From positions 298,618 through 362,617 of the forward strand of contig NZ_JAFEWE010000002.1 of NCBI RefSeq assembly GCF_017355785.1: a DNA stretch of 64,000 nucleotides, given 5' to 3'. Below are positions 28,312 to 39,300 of this stretch, one piece after another. The stretch comes from Desertivirga arenae. Lineage in GTDB: Bacteria > Bacteroidota > Bacteroidia > Sphingobacteriales > Sphingobacteriaceae. The notes below the pieces were generated by a model. That model saw only the letters and a program-made list of their open reading frames with translations. It searched no databases and was not told the origin of the DNA. Both the position numbers and the translations under genes were made by a program. How positions within the stretch are numbered: position 1 is the stretch's first letter; every line of letters begins with the position of its first letter.

Positions 28312-28347
28312 GTAAATTTGCCCCGGATTTCCGGGACGGAAATTTAC
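28312..28347. promoter_or_regulatory. nested inverted repeat over a -7 element upstream of the monooxygenase gene
   Basis: GTAAATTT (28312-28319) is exactly complementary to AAATTTAC (28340-28347). Inside it lies a second stem CCCGG (28322-28326) / CCGGG (28331-28335). The left arm overlaps TAAATTTG (28313-28320), a match to the TAnnTTTG promoter element. The whole structure ends 13 bases before the start codon at 28361. It could be an operator for a dimeric repressor or a leader hairpin that masks translation. Confidence 0.45.
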
Positions 28348-28360
28348 TCACATACATACT

Positions 28361-29380
28361 ATGGACAATCAAAACACCGCATATTCTATTTTAGAACTTG
28401 CACTTGTTCCTCAAGGCAGTACTATAAAAGAGACCCTTAATAACTCCCTCGTATTAGCAAAAGAAGCAGAGAAACATCATTACAAGCGCTTTTGGTTTGC
28501 CGAGCACCATAATTCAGGTTATATCGGAAGCAGCGCTCCCTCTATCCTTATCGGCTACGTGGCTGAGAATACAGAGAAAATAAGAGTGGGATCAGGAGGT
28601 ATTATGCTCCCCAATCACTCTCCCTTCATTGTAGCAGAGCAATTTGGAACCTTAGGTCATTTATACCCGGATCGTATCGACCTGGGTTTGGGAAGAGCCC
28701 CCGGCACAGATCCTCAGACCTCCCAGGCTATCCGTTCTGATTTCATGCAGGCGGCCCATGCATTTCCCGATGAAGTAGAGAAAATACAGGACTACTTTTC
28801 GATAGAGAACCAGTTCTCAAAAGTCAGAGCGGCTATCGCTGAAGGAACAGATGTTCCTCTTTACATTCTTGGTTCCAGTACAGACAGCGCTCATCTTGCC
28901 GCAAAAAAAGGCTTACCTTATGCTTTTGCCAGTCACTTTGCTTCAACGCATCTTTTAACTGCACTCAAAATTTACAATGAAGAATTCCAACCTTCGGAAT
29001 TTTTGCAAAAACCTTATACCATAGCAGGAATAAACGTTTTTGTGGCAGATACGGATGAAGAAGCAGAAAGGCTGTTCACTACCTTGATCCGGATGTTCGC
29101 AGGTGTTCTAACAGGAGTTCCGGAAGCACTAAAGCGTCCTACAGAATTAACACCAGAACTAAAAGAAATGCTCAAGCACCCCTTGCTATCACAAATGCTG
29201 AAGTATTCTTTCGTAGGGAATAAAGAAACGGTTCAAAAACAGGTTCAGCAATTTCTAGCCGAAACACAGGTGGATGAATTGATTGCAGTATCGCCCACTT
29301 ATGCGTTAGAAGACCGCCTGAAATCAGTCAGACTTTTTGCAGAAATAATGAAAAATTTAAATACCGAAGCTATTTCATAA
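28361..29380 (+). CDS. luciferase-like flavin-dependent monooxygenase
   Basis: 339-residue LLM-class oxidoreductase, a TIM barrel using FMNH2. Landmarks: SILELALVPQG (9-19), RFWFAEHHNSGYIGSSAP (43-60), RVGSGGIMLPNHSPFIVAEQFGTL (75-98) and DLGLGRAPGTDP. These are the hallmarks of the YhbW-like subgroup. Its physiological substrate is unknown. The gene is monocistronic with an unusual palindromic leader. Its last codons form one arm of a terminator hairpin shared with the convergent small gene. Confidence 0.9.
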   Translation: MDNQNTAYSILELALVPQGSTIKETLNNSLVLAKEAEKHHYKRFWFAEHHNSGYIGSSAPSILIGYVAENTEKIRVGSGGIMLPNHSPFIVAEQFGTLGHLYPDRIDLGLGRAPGTDPQTSQAIRSDFMQAAHAFPDEVEKIQDYFSIENQFSKVRAAIAEGTDVPLYILGSSTDSAHLAAKKGLPYAFASHFASTHLLTALKIYNEEFQPSEFLQKPYTIAGINVFVADTDEEAERLFTTLIRMFAGVLTGVPEALKRPTELTPELKEMLKHPLLSQMLKYSFVGNKETVQKQVQQFLAETQVDELIAVSPTYALEDRLKSVRLFAEIMKNLNTEAIS

Positions 29381-29391
29381 AGCTTCGGTAT
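29361..29391. terminator. bidirectional hairpin spanning two convergent stop codons
   Basis: ATACCGAAGCT (29361-29371) pairs perfectly with AGCTTCGGTAT (29381-29391). The nine-base loop contains the TAA of the monooxygenase gene (29378-29380) and the minus-strand stop at 29375. Both genes are terminated by coding sequence that doubles as hairpin. Confidence 0.7.
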
Positions 29392-29560
29392 GATATTTAT
29401 TTACAATCACATTTAGGTCATTGTATTTTACCAGCACCTGATGGATCCCTTTATATTCAACAAAGATCATATAAGGTTGTCCTTTTTTAAATCCTGGAAA
29501 TCCTTTTCCCACGTACCTCAGGTTCTGTCCCGGAATTAATTTCTTTTCTGCTTTAATCAT
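29375..29560 (-). CDS. small conserved-looking hypothetical protein
   Basis: 61 residues, basic, with a compact beta-rich look: LIPGQNLRYVGKGFPGFKKG, then QPYMIFVEYKG, then HQVLVKYNDLNVIVNKYH. This is suggestive of a small SH3-like barrel, although I cannot name the family. It overlaps the monooxygenase gene by six bases at the 3' ends. The start is the ATG at 29560. Confidence 0.55.
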   Translation of the reverse strand: MIKAEKKLIPGQNLRYVGKGFPGFKKGQPYMIFVEYKGIHQVLVKYNDLNVIVNKYHTEAL

Positions 29561-29705
29561 GGTGATGTCGATTGCGTTAATTACTATTTAAGAAGCATGA
29601 GGAGAAGAGGTGCTACTTCAGCACAAGCCAAAAGAGCAACAGAAGCTACCTTTGATTGTTTCAGGTTTAGTTTAATCACTATCTAATCAACCACGCTACT
29701 TTTCC

Positions 29706-30281
29706 TCAACTCCCGCGCTGCACTTCATGTTCCAGACAAACTACGCCCGAGCTAAACACTTGCGAACTCAGCAATTTCAATGCTTGCTTGTCTTTAACAT
29801 TCTTGAACGCAGGAATTCCTTCTCCCAATACTACCGGATTAACAAAAAGCCAATAACCGTCGATTAAGTCCTCCGCCTGAAGGGAATGGGCAGTGGTGGG
29901 ACTTCCAAATAGCAGGATATCGCCGCTTGTTTCCTCCTTTAACTTCCGAAGAGCGGTAACATAGTCTTTTCCAATAACTGTTGTATTCATAAATGCTGCT
30001 TCATCCAGTGTATTGGAAAGAACAACTTTGCGAGCATTCTTATACCAGGCTGCATGTTCCTTGTCGTGTTTAGTGGCCGCAGGCTAGTCAGCCGCTGTAG
30101 GCCAATAGCTTTCCATCATCCCGAAAGTAAGCCTTCCGTATAGAGCCGTATTAGTTTTCGATATCCTTTCCCCTACAAAGTCAAACAACTCCTGATCGAT
30201 CTTTACCCAATTAAGCTCTCCATTTTTCGTTGCAGCAAATCCATCAAGTGATGTATGCATAAACTGTATGATATTTCCCAT
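29706..30281 (-). pseudogene. DHFR/RibD-like reductase gene with an in-frame amber codon
   Basis: Homologous to the YyaP/YwjB-type dihydrofolate-reductase-like family. The first 65 codons (MGNIIQFMHTSLDGFAATKNG ... MMESYWPTAAD) end at a TAG at 30084-30086. The same frame then continues without interruption (PAATKHDKEHAAWYKNARKV ... DILLFGSPTTAHSLQAEDLIDGYWLFVNPVVLGEG) to a normal stop at 29706. A single base change from CAG or AAG would explain the break. The second half could restart at the Met codon at 29990. Total length without the stop is about 190 residues, normal for the family. It is either a recent pseudogene, a sequencing error, or a read-through site. Confidence 0.8.
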
Positions 30282-30531
30282 ATCGATTAGTATTGAATTT
30301 AGTATTCTGTTTCAAGCTGGTGGTGTTAAGCTCTCAAAATACAATCCTCCAACTGCTTATGCTTTTAATGTTTAAAAAATAAATTTTAAAAATTGGCAGA
30401 CAAGCTTCCAAGGCCTCAGCCACCAATCCCAAACATAGGAAAATCATCCACAGTTTCATCGAAAAAATCCCCAACTTTCCTCAACACTATAGGGCTAAAA
30501 AGAAAGATCAGACAAGAACGGCACTTTCAGA

Positions 30532-30945
30532 TCAGGATCCAAAAAAAGTACTCCTCCGGGTTTCAGCAATGATAGACTCTAAAGTAGCCGGCGTTAAAGG
30601 TTTATAATAAACGCCCTTAACAGCCGAAAAAAGCCCAGAACGCGACTTAATATCCGGGTCATCAGAAGCAGTAATAATAAATACAGGTATATCCCGTGCT
30701 ATTAAGCCCTTCAGATTTTCAAACATCTCTAAAAAATCCCAGCCACTCAAATCGGGCATAATCAGATCTAGTAAAACAACACCCGGCAAGGCCTGACTGC
30801 CATAATAGGCGTCTACAATGTCGGTAATAGCGGTTTTAGGATTAGTATAGCATTTCAGATCATCAAAAAAGCTATACCGTTTCATTAAGGTTTTCGCGAC
30901 ATGATGAAAGCTCGTTTCATCATCAATAAGAATAATTTGGGGCAT
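30532..30945 (-). CDS. single-domain response regulator
   Basis: 137 residues, receiver domain only. All key residues are present: acidic pair in LIDDE (Asp8, Asp9), phospho-Asp60 in VVLLDLIMPDLSG, the Thr in IITASDD, and Lys in YYKPLTP. A 12-residue insertion near DAYYGSQALPG lengthens the alpha2-beta3 region. It is divergent from the PAS kinase at 31117, which makes that kinase its probable phosphodonor; with no output domain it would act by protein-protein contact or as a phosphate shuttle. Confidence 0.85.
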   Translation of the reverse strand: MPQIILIDDETSFHHVAKTLMKRYSFFDDLKCYTNPKTAITDIVDAYYGSQALPGVVLLDLIMPDLSGWDFLEMFENLKGLIARDIPVFIITASDDPDIKSRSGLFSAVKGVYYKPLTPATLESIIAETRRSTFFGS

Positions 30946-31116
30946 ATTATGTAGGTAGATTAGCTAAGGCTTTTCGAAAATCATGCCGTGAAATTAATTT
31001 ACATTCTACTTTACAAGGCTGAGCCAGCGCCTTAATTGAATGTAATAAATCAGCAAACCGCCTTTATTTGGACTTCAAATCTTTATTTTCGTAGCTACTG
31101 ATTAAATCCCACGGTA

Positions 31117-32931
31117 TTGCATCTTACAGATAAGATTTTTAGAAAAATAGTTGAGCTCTCTCCCTTTCCAGTTTACGTTTGTACAGGTAAGGAAATGATT
31201 ATTACTGTTGCAAACGAAGCTACCTTAAAGGCTTGGGGAAGAGACAATAGTGTAATCGGGAAACCTTTCCCACTTGCCTTGCCCGAACTGCATAACCAGC
31301 CTTTTACAGATTTAATCAGGCAAGTACTTGCCACAGGCGAAACTTACTATTCTAAAAATGACAGGGCCGATCTTTTTGTGGACGGCAGGTTACAAACCTT
31401 CTACTTCAAGTTCACTTATCAGCCTCTGCATAACGAGGAGAACGAGATTGAAAGCGTTCTATGCTTTGCTACCGATGTAACCGAGCTGGAGCGCTCACGC
31501 CAGGAGGTTGAAAAGAACCGGGAAATACTATATAATATGATCCACCAGGCCCCCGTAGGGATCTGTATAATAGCCAGGGAGGAATTAATAGTGCAGGTGG
31601 CTAATGAATCGTACCTGGAAGTCGTCGGACGAAAAAGAGAAGATCTTGAGAATAAGCCGATCTGGCTGGCTGTTCCGGAGGTTAAGGATCTCTATGGACC
31701 TGTCCTTTCGGAGGTGTTTAATACTGGCGTTTCATTTAGAGCCAGTGAACATGAGGTACCTCTCGTGCGAAACGGGCGCTCAGAAAATGTTTACCTCGAC
31801 TTTGTTTATGAACCCATCACAGATATCAACGGAGAAATCACTTCAGTCATGGTTATCGCCATCGACGTTACCGAAAAAGTATTATCAAGGCGTAAGATCG
31901 AGGAGGCTGAAGAACGGGCTCGCTTGGCTATAGAAGCAGCTGAGATCGGCACTTTTGCCTTTAATATAATTACCAATGAAGTAAAAGGATCTGATCGCTT
32001 TAGAGCAATATTTGGATACACCGAGCATGCAGAAAGAGAGCAATTAGTTGCTCGTTTTCATCCGGATGATCTGGAAGGGAGGCGGCTTGCTCACGAAGCA
32101 TCATTAATAACAGGAAAGCTTTTATATGAAGCTCGGGTTATCTGGGAGGATCAATCCGTTAGATGGGTAAGAATTAATGGTAAATTAGATTTCAGAAATA
32201 ATAAACCCGTTAGGATATTAGGGACAGTACTTGATATAACAGAGTTTAAACAATTGCAGCAACAAAAAGACGATTTTATAAGCGTTGCAAGTCACGAACT
32301 GAAAACCCCTATGACCACCGTTAAGGCTTCCATGCAGGTTTTGGAACGCTTGGTAAGCAGCGAACCAGGATCAGACCGTGTACCACAATTTGTAGGCAAG
32401 GTAAACACAAGCCTAAATAAAATGCAACATCTTGTAGAGAGCTTATTGAACGTTTCAAGAATAACAGCAGGACAATTTCATCTGAACTACACCCGCTTCA
32501 GGTTAGCAGATCTGATCAGCGATTGCTGTGATTATATTACCATGACGGGCGATTACACAGTACAGCTAAGCGGAGAATTAGATGCAGAAGTTTTTGCCGA
32601 CCGGTATAAGCTGGATCAGGTGGTAAATAATTTGATCAATAATGCAGTAAAATACGCTCCCCAGTCCAAGCTGATCAGGATCCATTTAGAAAACTGTGGT
32701 GACTTCCTAAGATTGGAGGTACAGGACTTCGGACCCGGGATTCCGGAAACGAAAGTTCCCCATCTATTCGACCAGTACTACAGGGCCGACAGTTCAGGCT
32801 ATCAGTACTCCGGTTTAGGATTAGGGCTGTATATCTGTGCGGATATCATTAAAAGACATAAAGGAGAAATAGGGGTTGAAAGTAAAGAAGGGATGGGCAG
32901 CAAATTTTGGTTCACTTTGCCTGTATTGTAG
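31117..32931 (+). CDS. triple-PAS histidine kinase
   Basis: 604 residues, cytoplasmic. Three PAS domains (about 8-125, 135-255 and 265-378; each ends in a D-(V/I)-T-E motif) precede HisKA with His393 in ASHELKTPMTT. The HATPase has N-box NNLINNAVKYAP, DFGPGIP and GLGLGLYICADII. The start is a TTG at 31117: the frame is closed by TGA at 31099 and the first PAS domain needs these residues. It is divergent from the lone receiver at 30532. The kinase core closely resembles those at 13326 and 24842, indicating local paralogues. Confidence 0.9.
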   Translation: MHLTDKIFRKIVELSPFPVYVCTGKEMIITVANEATLKAWGRDNSVIGKPFPLALPELHNQPFTDLIRQVLATGETYYSKNDRADLFVDGRLQTFYFKFTYQPLHNEENEIESVLCFATDVTELERSRQEVEKNREILYNMIHQAPVGICIIAREELIVQVANESYLEVVGRKREDLENKPIWLAVPEVKDLYGPVLSEVFNTGVSFRASEHEVPLVRNGRSENVYLDFVYEPITDINGEITSVMVIAIDVTEKVLSRRKIEEAEERARLAIEAAEIGTFAFNIITNEVKGSDRFRAIFGYTEHAEREQLVARFHPDDLEGRRLAHEASLITGKLLYEARVIWEDQSVRWVRINGKLDFRNNKPVRILGTVLDITEFKQLQQQKDDFISVASHELKTPMTTVKASMQVLERLVSSEPGSDRVPQFVGKVNTSLNKMQHLVESLLNVSRITAGQFHLNYTRFRLADLISDCCDYITMTGDYTVQLSGELDAEVFADRYKLDQVVNNLINNAVKYAPQSKLIRIHLENCGDFLRLEVQDFGPGIPETKVPHLFDQYYRADSSGYQYSGLGLGLYICADIIKRHKGEIGVESKEGMGSKFWFTLPVL

Positions 32932-33108
32932 TCTCAGAATTATTATTTCTTCCTTATTATCAGCGAATTATTGATCATTGATTAATTTTGCTCCCCAAAA
33001 TGCTATTTCCAACCTTTGCTTCAAGCATCTTTTTTTTCCTACCTTCCATAAGAAAGCCGTCCCCACTGATGAAAACGGCTACTCTTATATACCCATTTGT
33101 ATAATGAC

Positions 33109-33366
33109 CTAAAGGTTGGAGGGTAACTCCCGCAGTTTAACCACCGCCAAAAGCACTCCCGCGCAAGTAAGGAACAATAAGCCTCCATCCAGAGGGGATT
33201 CCACACCGTCGGCATCCCCCCCGTCACAGGCATTTGTCGCATTAGGGTCAAGGGAAAAAGGATCACACTCTTCAGCATCAGCATCCTTTGGAACAGCTAA
33301 TGATATTAGCAGCACAAGTACATAAAGAAATGAGACAGGGCTCTTTATTTTCAAAAATCTCATCAT
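33109..33366 (-). CDS. small exported PID-CTERM-like protein
   Basis: 85 residues. An N-terminal signal peptide (about 1-31, ending ADA) is followed by a short acidic, Cys-containing body (EECDPFSLDPNATNACDGGDADG). A C-terminal sorting-like tail follows: ESPLDGGLLFL, a hydrophobic helix and a basic end. That tail resembles the PID-CTERM signal of many tiny Bacteroidota proteins (from memory), thought to be processed by an exosortase-type enzyme. Its ATGATG start overlaps the TGA stop of the giant T9SS gene, so translation is probably coupled. Confidence 0.7.
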   Translation of the reverse strand: MMRFLKIKSPVSFLYVLVLLISLAVPKDADAEECDPFSLDPNATNACDGGDADGVESPLDGGLLFLTCAGVLLAVVKLRELPSNL

Positions 33367-36300
33367 TCTTTAATCAGTTTAGCTCTTTGTACAGAGTTTG
33401 TGTTAGTGCTTTGTTTTAATTCAATAATGTAAGTTCCGGGAACAATACCGCTTAGGTCTATTCCCAACCGGCTTTCCCCGGCGTTGACTTTCCGCTCCAT
33501 CAGCTTCTGGCCAGCAAGAGAGAAGATCCTTAAGACAGCAGGACTTTCAGGGGATTCAAATTCCACATAGGTCTTGTCAGTGGATGGATTTGGATAAACA
33601 TTAAGACTATTGGAAGCTAATCGCGAGAAGTCTAAAGTTTTAACGTCAGAGTAAATTCGTTCGCCATCGCTTGTATGAACGCAAATTCTGTAATACGAAC
33701 GACCAAATAAGGGACTGCTATCTATAAAAGAAAAGTTAAGCTGTGTGTTATCACCAATTACAACCCTACCCCTGCTCTCAAACATTTTACCCTCTGCAGA
33801 CCTCTCGATCTCAAAGTAAGTAAGGTTTTTATTCTCGGTTATTCGCCAGTCGAGCTTCGCTCCCTGATCCGTCTTCTTCAATTTCAGATCACGAATAGAG
33901 AGCGCTAAAACTACGGGAGGACCAACAATTAGCTCAAATCGACTGTTTCCATACGTCGCAGCAACATCCTTATCGATGGTGAAAGTATAGCCTCCGGGGG
34001 TTTCCGCGCTAACAGTTTTATCAAGGTAATTGTCTTTTAGCTTAACGCTCAAACTTTGGGGAAGAGATTTAAAGCTGATCACCGCACTCTTACTTTCTGT
34101 TGCTGAAACAAATAACTTGACTGTTGTATTTTCCAGCGGGGGCGGCATGAAATTGATAGCCTGATTCTTGCCGTCCGAGGATAAAGACGCCAAACTGACC
34201 GTACTTCCCAGCATATAAGCCGCGTCGTCCTCCCCCGTAAAAGAGGCACCAGGCGTTATAGCTAGTGTGGCTTCGTCTTCGCTTACATCATCTGAAATGG
34301 CCAGCCTGATCAAAGTTGGTGAAACAGTTGAAACAATGGTAGGCTTGGTCGCTGAGGCAAGAAGCCGTAATCCTTTCTCTGGAACAGATAGTAAGCGCGG
34401 AGGATTAATTCCATTTACCTTGCAATTTTCCGTAAAGTTTATGGTGCCGGTATTTTCACTATCCTTCACTTTAACATAGAACGCCTGACCTGGTTGAATG
34501 TACTGCATTGAACCCGAAGAGGGAGCATTATTAGGCACACCATTCATATAGGTAGCCACCCCTCCTCCTGGTTTTATCACCTTAATCTGATCTTCCAGGT
34601 TTGTAGAAGCAGCAAATACTGATTTCCAGTCAATTGCAGAAGCATAAGGATTACCTACCAAGTTAAGACCGTTGTTCGGGTCGTCATGAGGATAGGCAGG
34701 CTTAAGCAAATGAGAATTAGTAAGTGGAGCAGAAATGGTTCCTTTATTTAATGGTCCGGTAAATACCACTGTTACATCTTCCGGTGAAGGTGCTGAAATC
34801 GAATTAAATTTATTTATATCATCACTGCGGTCTCCCCTGAAAAATACAAGGTAACCTTTTCCCGGAGTAGCAGACTGGTAAATATCAGGCATAGGAATAT
34901 AGCTTGTTGAATTAGCATAACCAGGTTCATAATAAGTTTGAAGGGTCACCGCATTTGGGGCATTGGTACCACCCAAATCAAAGCCATTAGAAGTATTTCC
35001 GGGACCTGTAATAAGGATGTAATCCTTCAGTTGCTGGAAAGTCTTCTTGCTTAGATGAGTATCATTTACAGGACTTGAAATCCCTCTGGTACCCCGGTAG
35101 TTACTGGCATTATTTCCGGTAAGGAATACCTTAACGTTTACATTCCCAATAATGTCAGCACTGCCGGTTAATGGGGCAACACTTGCATGACCAACATTAT
35201 CGCAAGCAAGGTTAAGATTTCCATTCGCATCAAGCACAGCAGAACCTGTTACAGACAGCACACCACCATTAATTACGGTAAAAGATCCTGATTCAAGCTT
35301 CTTCGTACCGCTGTTACTAAAACTAAGATTCTTGAATGTTATTCCATTCAGGGATGCATCATTAACAAGCTGATTAGTACCATTAAACACAACAGCAGTG
35401 TTATTTTGAGAAAAGTCTATATCAGCATCAGTGGAAGTCCAGTTACCACTGACATATAGGGTACCACTGCCGCCAACTTTCATTCCAGGTTCAGAGAGAT
35501 AGATATCAGTGTAAATTCCGGGAACAATAGTTTGTGTGCCAGCGCCATTATAATAAATAGCAGAACTCCAGCTCCTGGTAGACGGTAATGGTAAAGAACC
35601 GACACTTTGAGTATAGATCGCACCGTTCCCCGAATTTGTGAAGCCTGCGCCCGCGGCAAGATTATTCATCTTTAGATCCAAAATCCCATCTTTCACATCA
35701 AGTGCTCCTGCTATCGTGTAGGTAGCATTAGTAGCAGGAAAAGAAACAGTAAGTGGATTATCAATGGTAAGATTGTTGACTGTTAGGGGTAGGCCTGAAC
35801 CTGTTACCTGAATATCATTACCATTGTACACATAATTTGCAGCCGTACTAAAAGTTCTTGTTGAGGTTTGAACAGAACCACTGGAGCCAGATGCTGCAAT
35901 CCCAGCGGGATTAGCAGTATAAAGAGTTGCACCAGCATTTAAAATGAAGGAAGAACTCCCGGCATCAAGGATACTTGTACCAAAGTCAACGCGCGCCCCT
36001 GGATTTACCGCAAATTGAACAGCACCGGAAAAAGCTCCGCCTGTCTTAACAAAATTCTGAAGCACTGTTGCACCACTGAAGTTCAGACGTCCCGTACCAT
36101 TGCCCCTTTGAAAGGTTCCGCCTGTCATAATAAAGCTACCCTCAAGGTTCATATCCAATGCGGCACTTGAATTATTCATGACCAAGGTTCCTCCGGTTTG
36201 TATAAAATCTCCTGTTACAACTACATTCCCACCTGTATTTCCAAGCTGCATATTTCCCGAACCTGTTGAACTAACGGTAAGGCTCACAGTCGAAAATGTC

Positions 36301-39300
36301 CCTCCCATAGAAACTCCATTTGCTGATATATTTTGTCCCGGACAATTCCAGATCAGGTTATAGTAGGATTGATTTGCATTGGTAATAGTTCCTGTCGCAC
36401 TCGTGTATCCCATTATTTCGCAGGTCGATTCGGTTGCCCAGATAGCTGTGGGAATAGTTCCGGGATTGGAAGTCCAGGCATGCTGATATTTCCCGGTACT
36501 TCCAATAAGCAAGGTGCCAGTGGTAGTTATGGCCCCTGCGTTATTCAAGATACCCGAAACTTCAAAGTCTCCAGTTCCTGGACCGTCTGCTATAGTAAGG
36601 GTCACCCCTGAAGCAATATTCACCTGTCCTCCGCTTTGAATACTTACCTGATCCACCGTAATGTTCGAATTCACGGTAATGATATTTCCTTCCAAAATAG
36701 TGATACCAGAAGCCAAAGTGCCTGGAACCAAAGTAGCAGCATGCCAGTTTGTACTTCCATTGGCAGAACTTTGCCAACTGGCTGCATCTATCCAGTTTCC
36801 ACTGGCTACCGATCGGAAATAATCACCTGCATTGCTCGGACTAACATTATCAAGTACAGAGACAGTTACCGGCGAGGGCCCTCCAGACGCCGTTATCGTC
36901 TGCGTTCCGGCAGTTTTTAAGGTAACTGCAAAATTTCTGGTTCCGCTAGTGAGTGCACCCGGAGCTTGCAAGCTTGCAAGCGCATCTGATGACGTTAAGG
37001 TAATGGTATTCGTGGCCGAAGCGATCCTGTTGAAACAATTGTCGACGGCATTTATAGTTATTTGAAAGGGAGAATTACGTGCAGGCGGGTTCTGATTTCC
37101 GATCTTTCCGGTAGCAGAACCCGGAGCAGCCGTCTCACCGGGCAATAACAGCTGAAGGGCGCTGAAACTTCCTGTATTAAGGTTAATATTCGGACTTTGC
37201 GAACCGCCCTTTCTACCATCTGTAACATCACTTACTGCAACCCAGCGACTTCCGGCGGTCCGCAGTGTTACCGGGAAGGATTTGGTGCCAGAAGACAAAG
37301 CTGAATTAGCAGGCAGCACAGCATAAGTATCAGAAGACCCAAATTTGATCACATCGCTTACTGTACTCACAATATTATATGCTGCATCTACAGCATTTAC
37401 GGTAATAGAAAAAGATGAGCCTGCCGTTTGCGCGATTGGAGTCCCAGTTTTTCCGGTTGAGGTACCAGGAGCAGCGGTTTCTCCTGGCATTAGCAGCTGC
37501 AATTTCGTAAAGCTCCCGGTCTTCACAGTAAAGGTTGCCGTAGTTGACAGGATGCTACCATTAGTTACATCTGTAGCAGTTATTGTTTGAGAGCCAAGTG
37601 TTCTCGGAGTTATTATAAAATCAGATTTAGTACCGCCAGCAAGGGCGGCATTTGCGGGAGTGGTGGCTGTAGCATCAGTTATTGCTAAATTAACCACATC
37701 TGTTACCGTAGTTACTCTGTTAAAGCAGGCGTCTACAGCATTTACTCTTAAATAAAAACCCGAGCCTGCGGGATTAGCTGTTGCTACTCCTTTTTTCCCT
37801 TCGTTTGTTCCAGGGGCAGCAGTTTCGCCCGGCAGGATGATTTGTAGCCGCGTTACTACACCAGGGCTCACGGTAGCATTAGGGCTTCTGCTTCCTCCTC
37901 TTGAAGCGTTTGTTACATCAGATGCTGATATCCACCAGGACCCTGCAGTCCTTAAGGTTACTTGTAAGCTCGAGGTACCTGAATTAAGAGCGGCATTAGC
38001 AGGCAGAACAGCATTGACATCCGAAGAGGCAATTTTTACGATATCTGTAGCTGAAGAAACGATATTATAAGCCCGATCAACAGCATTAACTATAATGTTC
38101 ACAGGAGCACCCGCAGTAATTCCTGTTGGTGATCCCGTTTTTCCGGCAGAAGTGCCCGGGTTAGCTGTTTCACCAGGCAGTAATAGCTGTAGCGCGTAGA
38201 ATGGGCCAACATTAACTGTCGCCGGTCCACTAACAGCGGGAGTAATACTATTATTACTAAGATTGGTAGCCGTAATGGTAGTGGTCCCTACTTTGCGGAG
38301 TGTAAGGTTGTAAAAAGTTCTGTTGCCTGTAGCCAGGGCAGCGGCTGCGGGTATTGTAGCATTTGCATCCGTACAAGTTAGCCCTACGTTATCTGTGATC
38401 GTAGAAACCCTATTCCAGCAATCGTCAACTGCATTCACCACAACTGCAATAGCACTTCCAGCCGAACAAGCCGTGGCTGAACCTGTTTTTCCTGAAACAG
38501 TTCCTGGAGCTGCAGTTTCCCCGGGCAGCAATATCTGAAGCTTCGTAAATGTGCCGGTATTCACTGTTGTATTCGGACTGGTGTTCCCCTGTTTAGCACC
38601 ATCAGTAACATCCGTTGCAGAAATTGTTCTTGCACCAGCTGTTCTAAGGGTGATTGTAAAAGTTCCTGTACCTGAATTTAAAGCAGCATTCGAAGGCAGG
38701 ACAGCGTTAGGATCGCTTGAAGTGACCCTAACCTGATCGGTAACAGAACTCACAATATTAAAAACCGCATCTACCGCATTTACAGTGACTGTAAAGGAGC
38801 TGCCGGCAGTTCGAGCTGTGGGAGTCCCTGTCTTACCGGTAGACGTGCCAGGCGCAGCAATCTCTCCCGGAAGCAGCAATTGTAATTTGCTAAAAGCACC
38901 AACATTAACTGTAAAGGAAGGACTTGTACTGGATGGTATAGCTGAACTTGTGACGTTTGAGGCGGTAATTGTCTGTGTGCCCGGCGTTCTCAAGGTCACA
39001 CTAAAAGATCTTGTTCCTCCAGATAAAGCTGTATTAGCCGGCCAGGTTGCGTTAGGATCGGTCCCTGCCATTGCAATAACATCCGTTATAGTAGTAACTC
39101 TGTTCCAGTTTTCGTCTACCGCATTTACTATAACAGTAGTAACCGTCCCTCCTGCCGTCCACGGAGTAGGAGTTCCCGTTTTACCGGTGCTTGTTCCGGG
39201 TGTGCTTGTCTCGCCCGGAAGCAACAATTGCAGCTTTACAAAATTTCCGGGCACTTGTGATAAGCTTCCACAATTTGCTGCATAGCCCCAACCAATAATA

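Noticed and set aside
36333-39285. Several + strand frames of 60-166 codons opposite the T9SS gene
   Set aside because: All are shadows of the repeat-rich coding strand; the Val/Pro-rich repeats mirror the true repeats.
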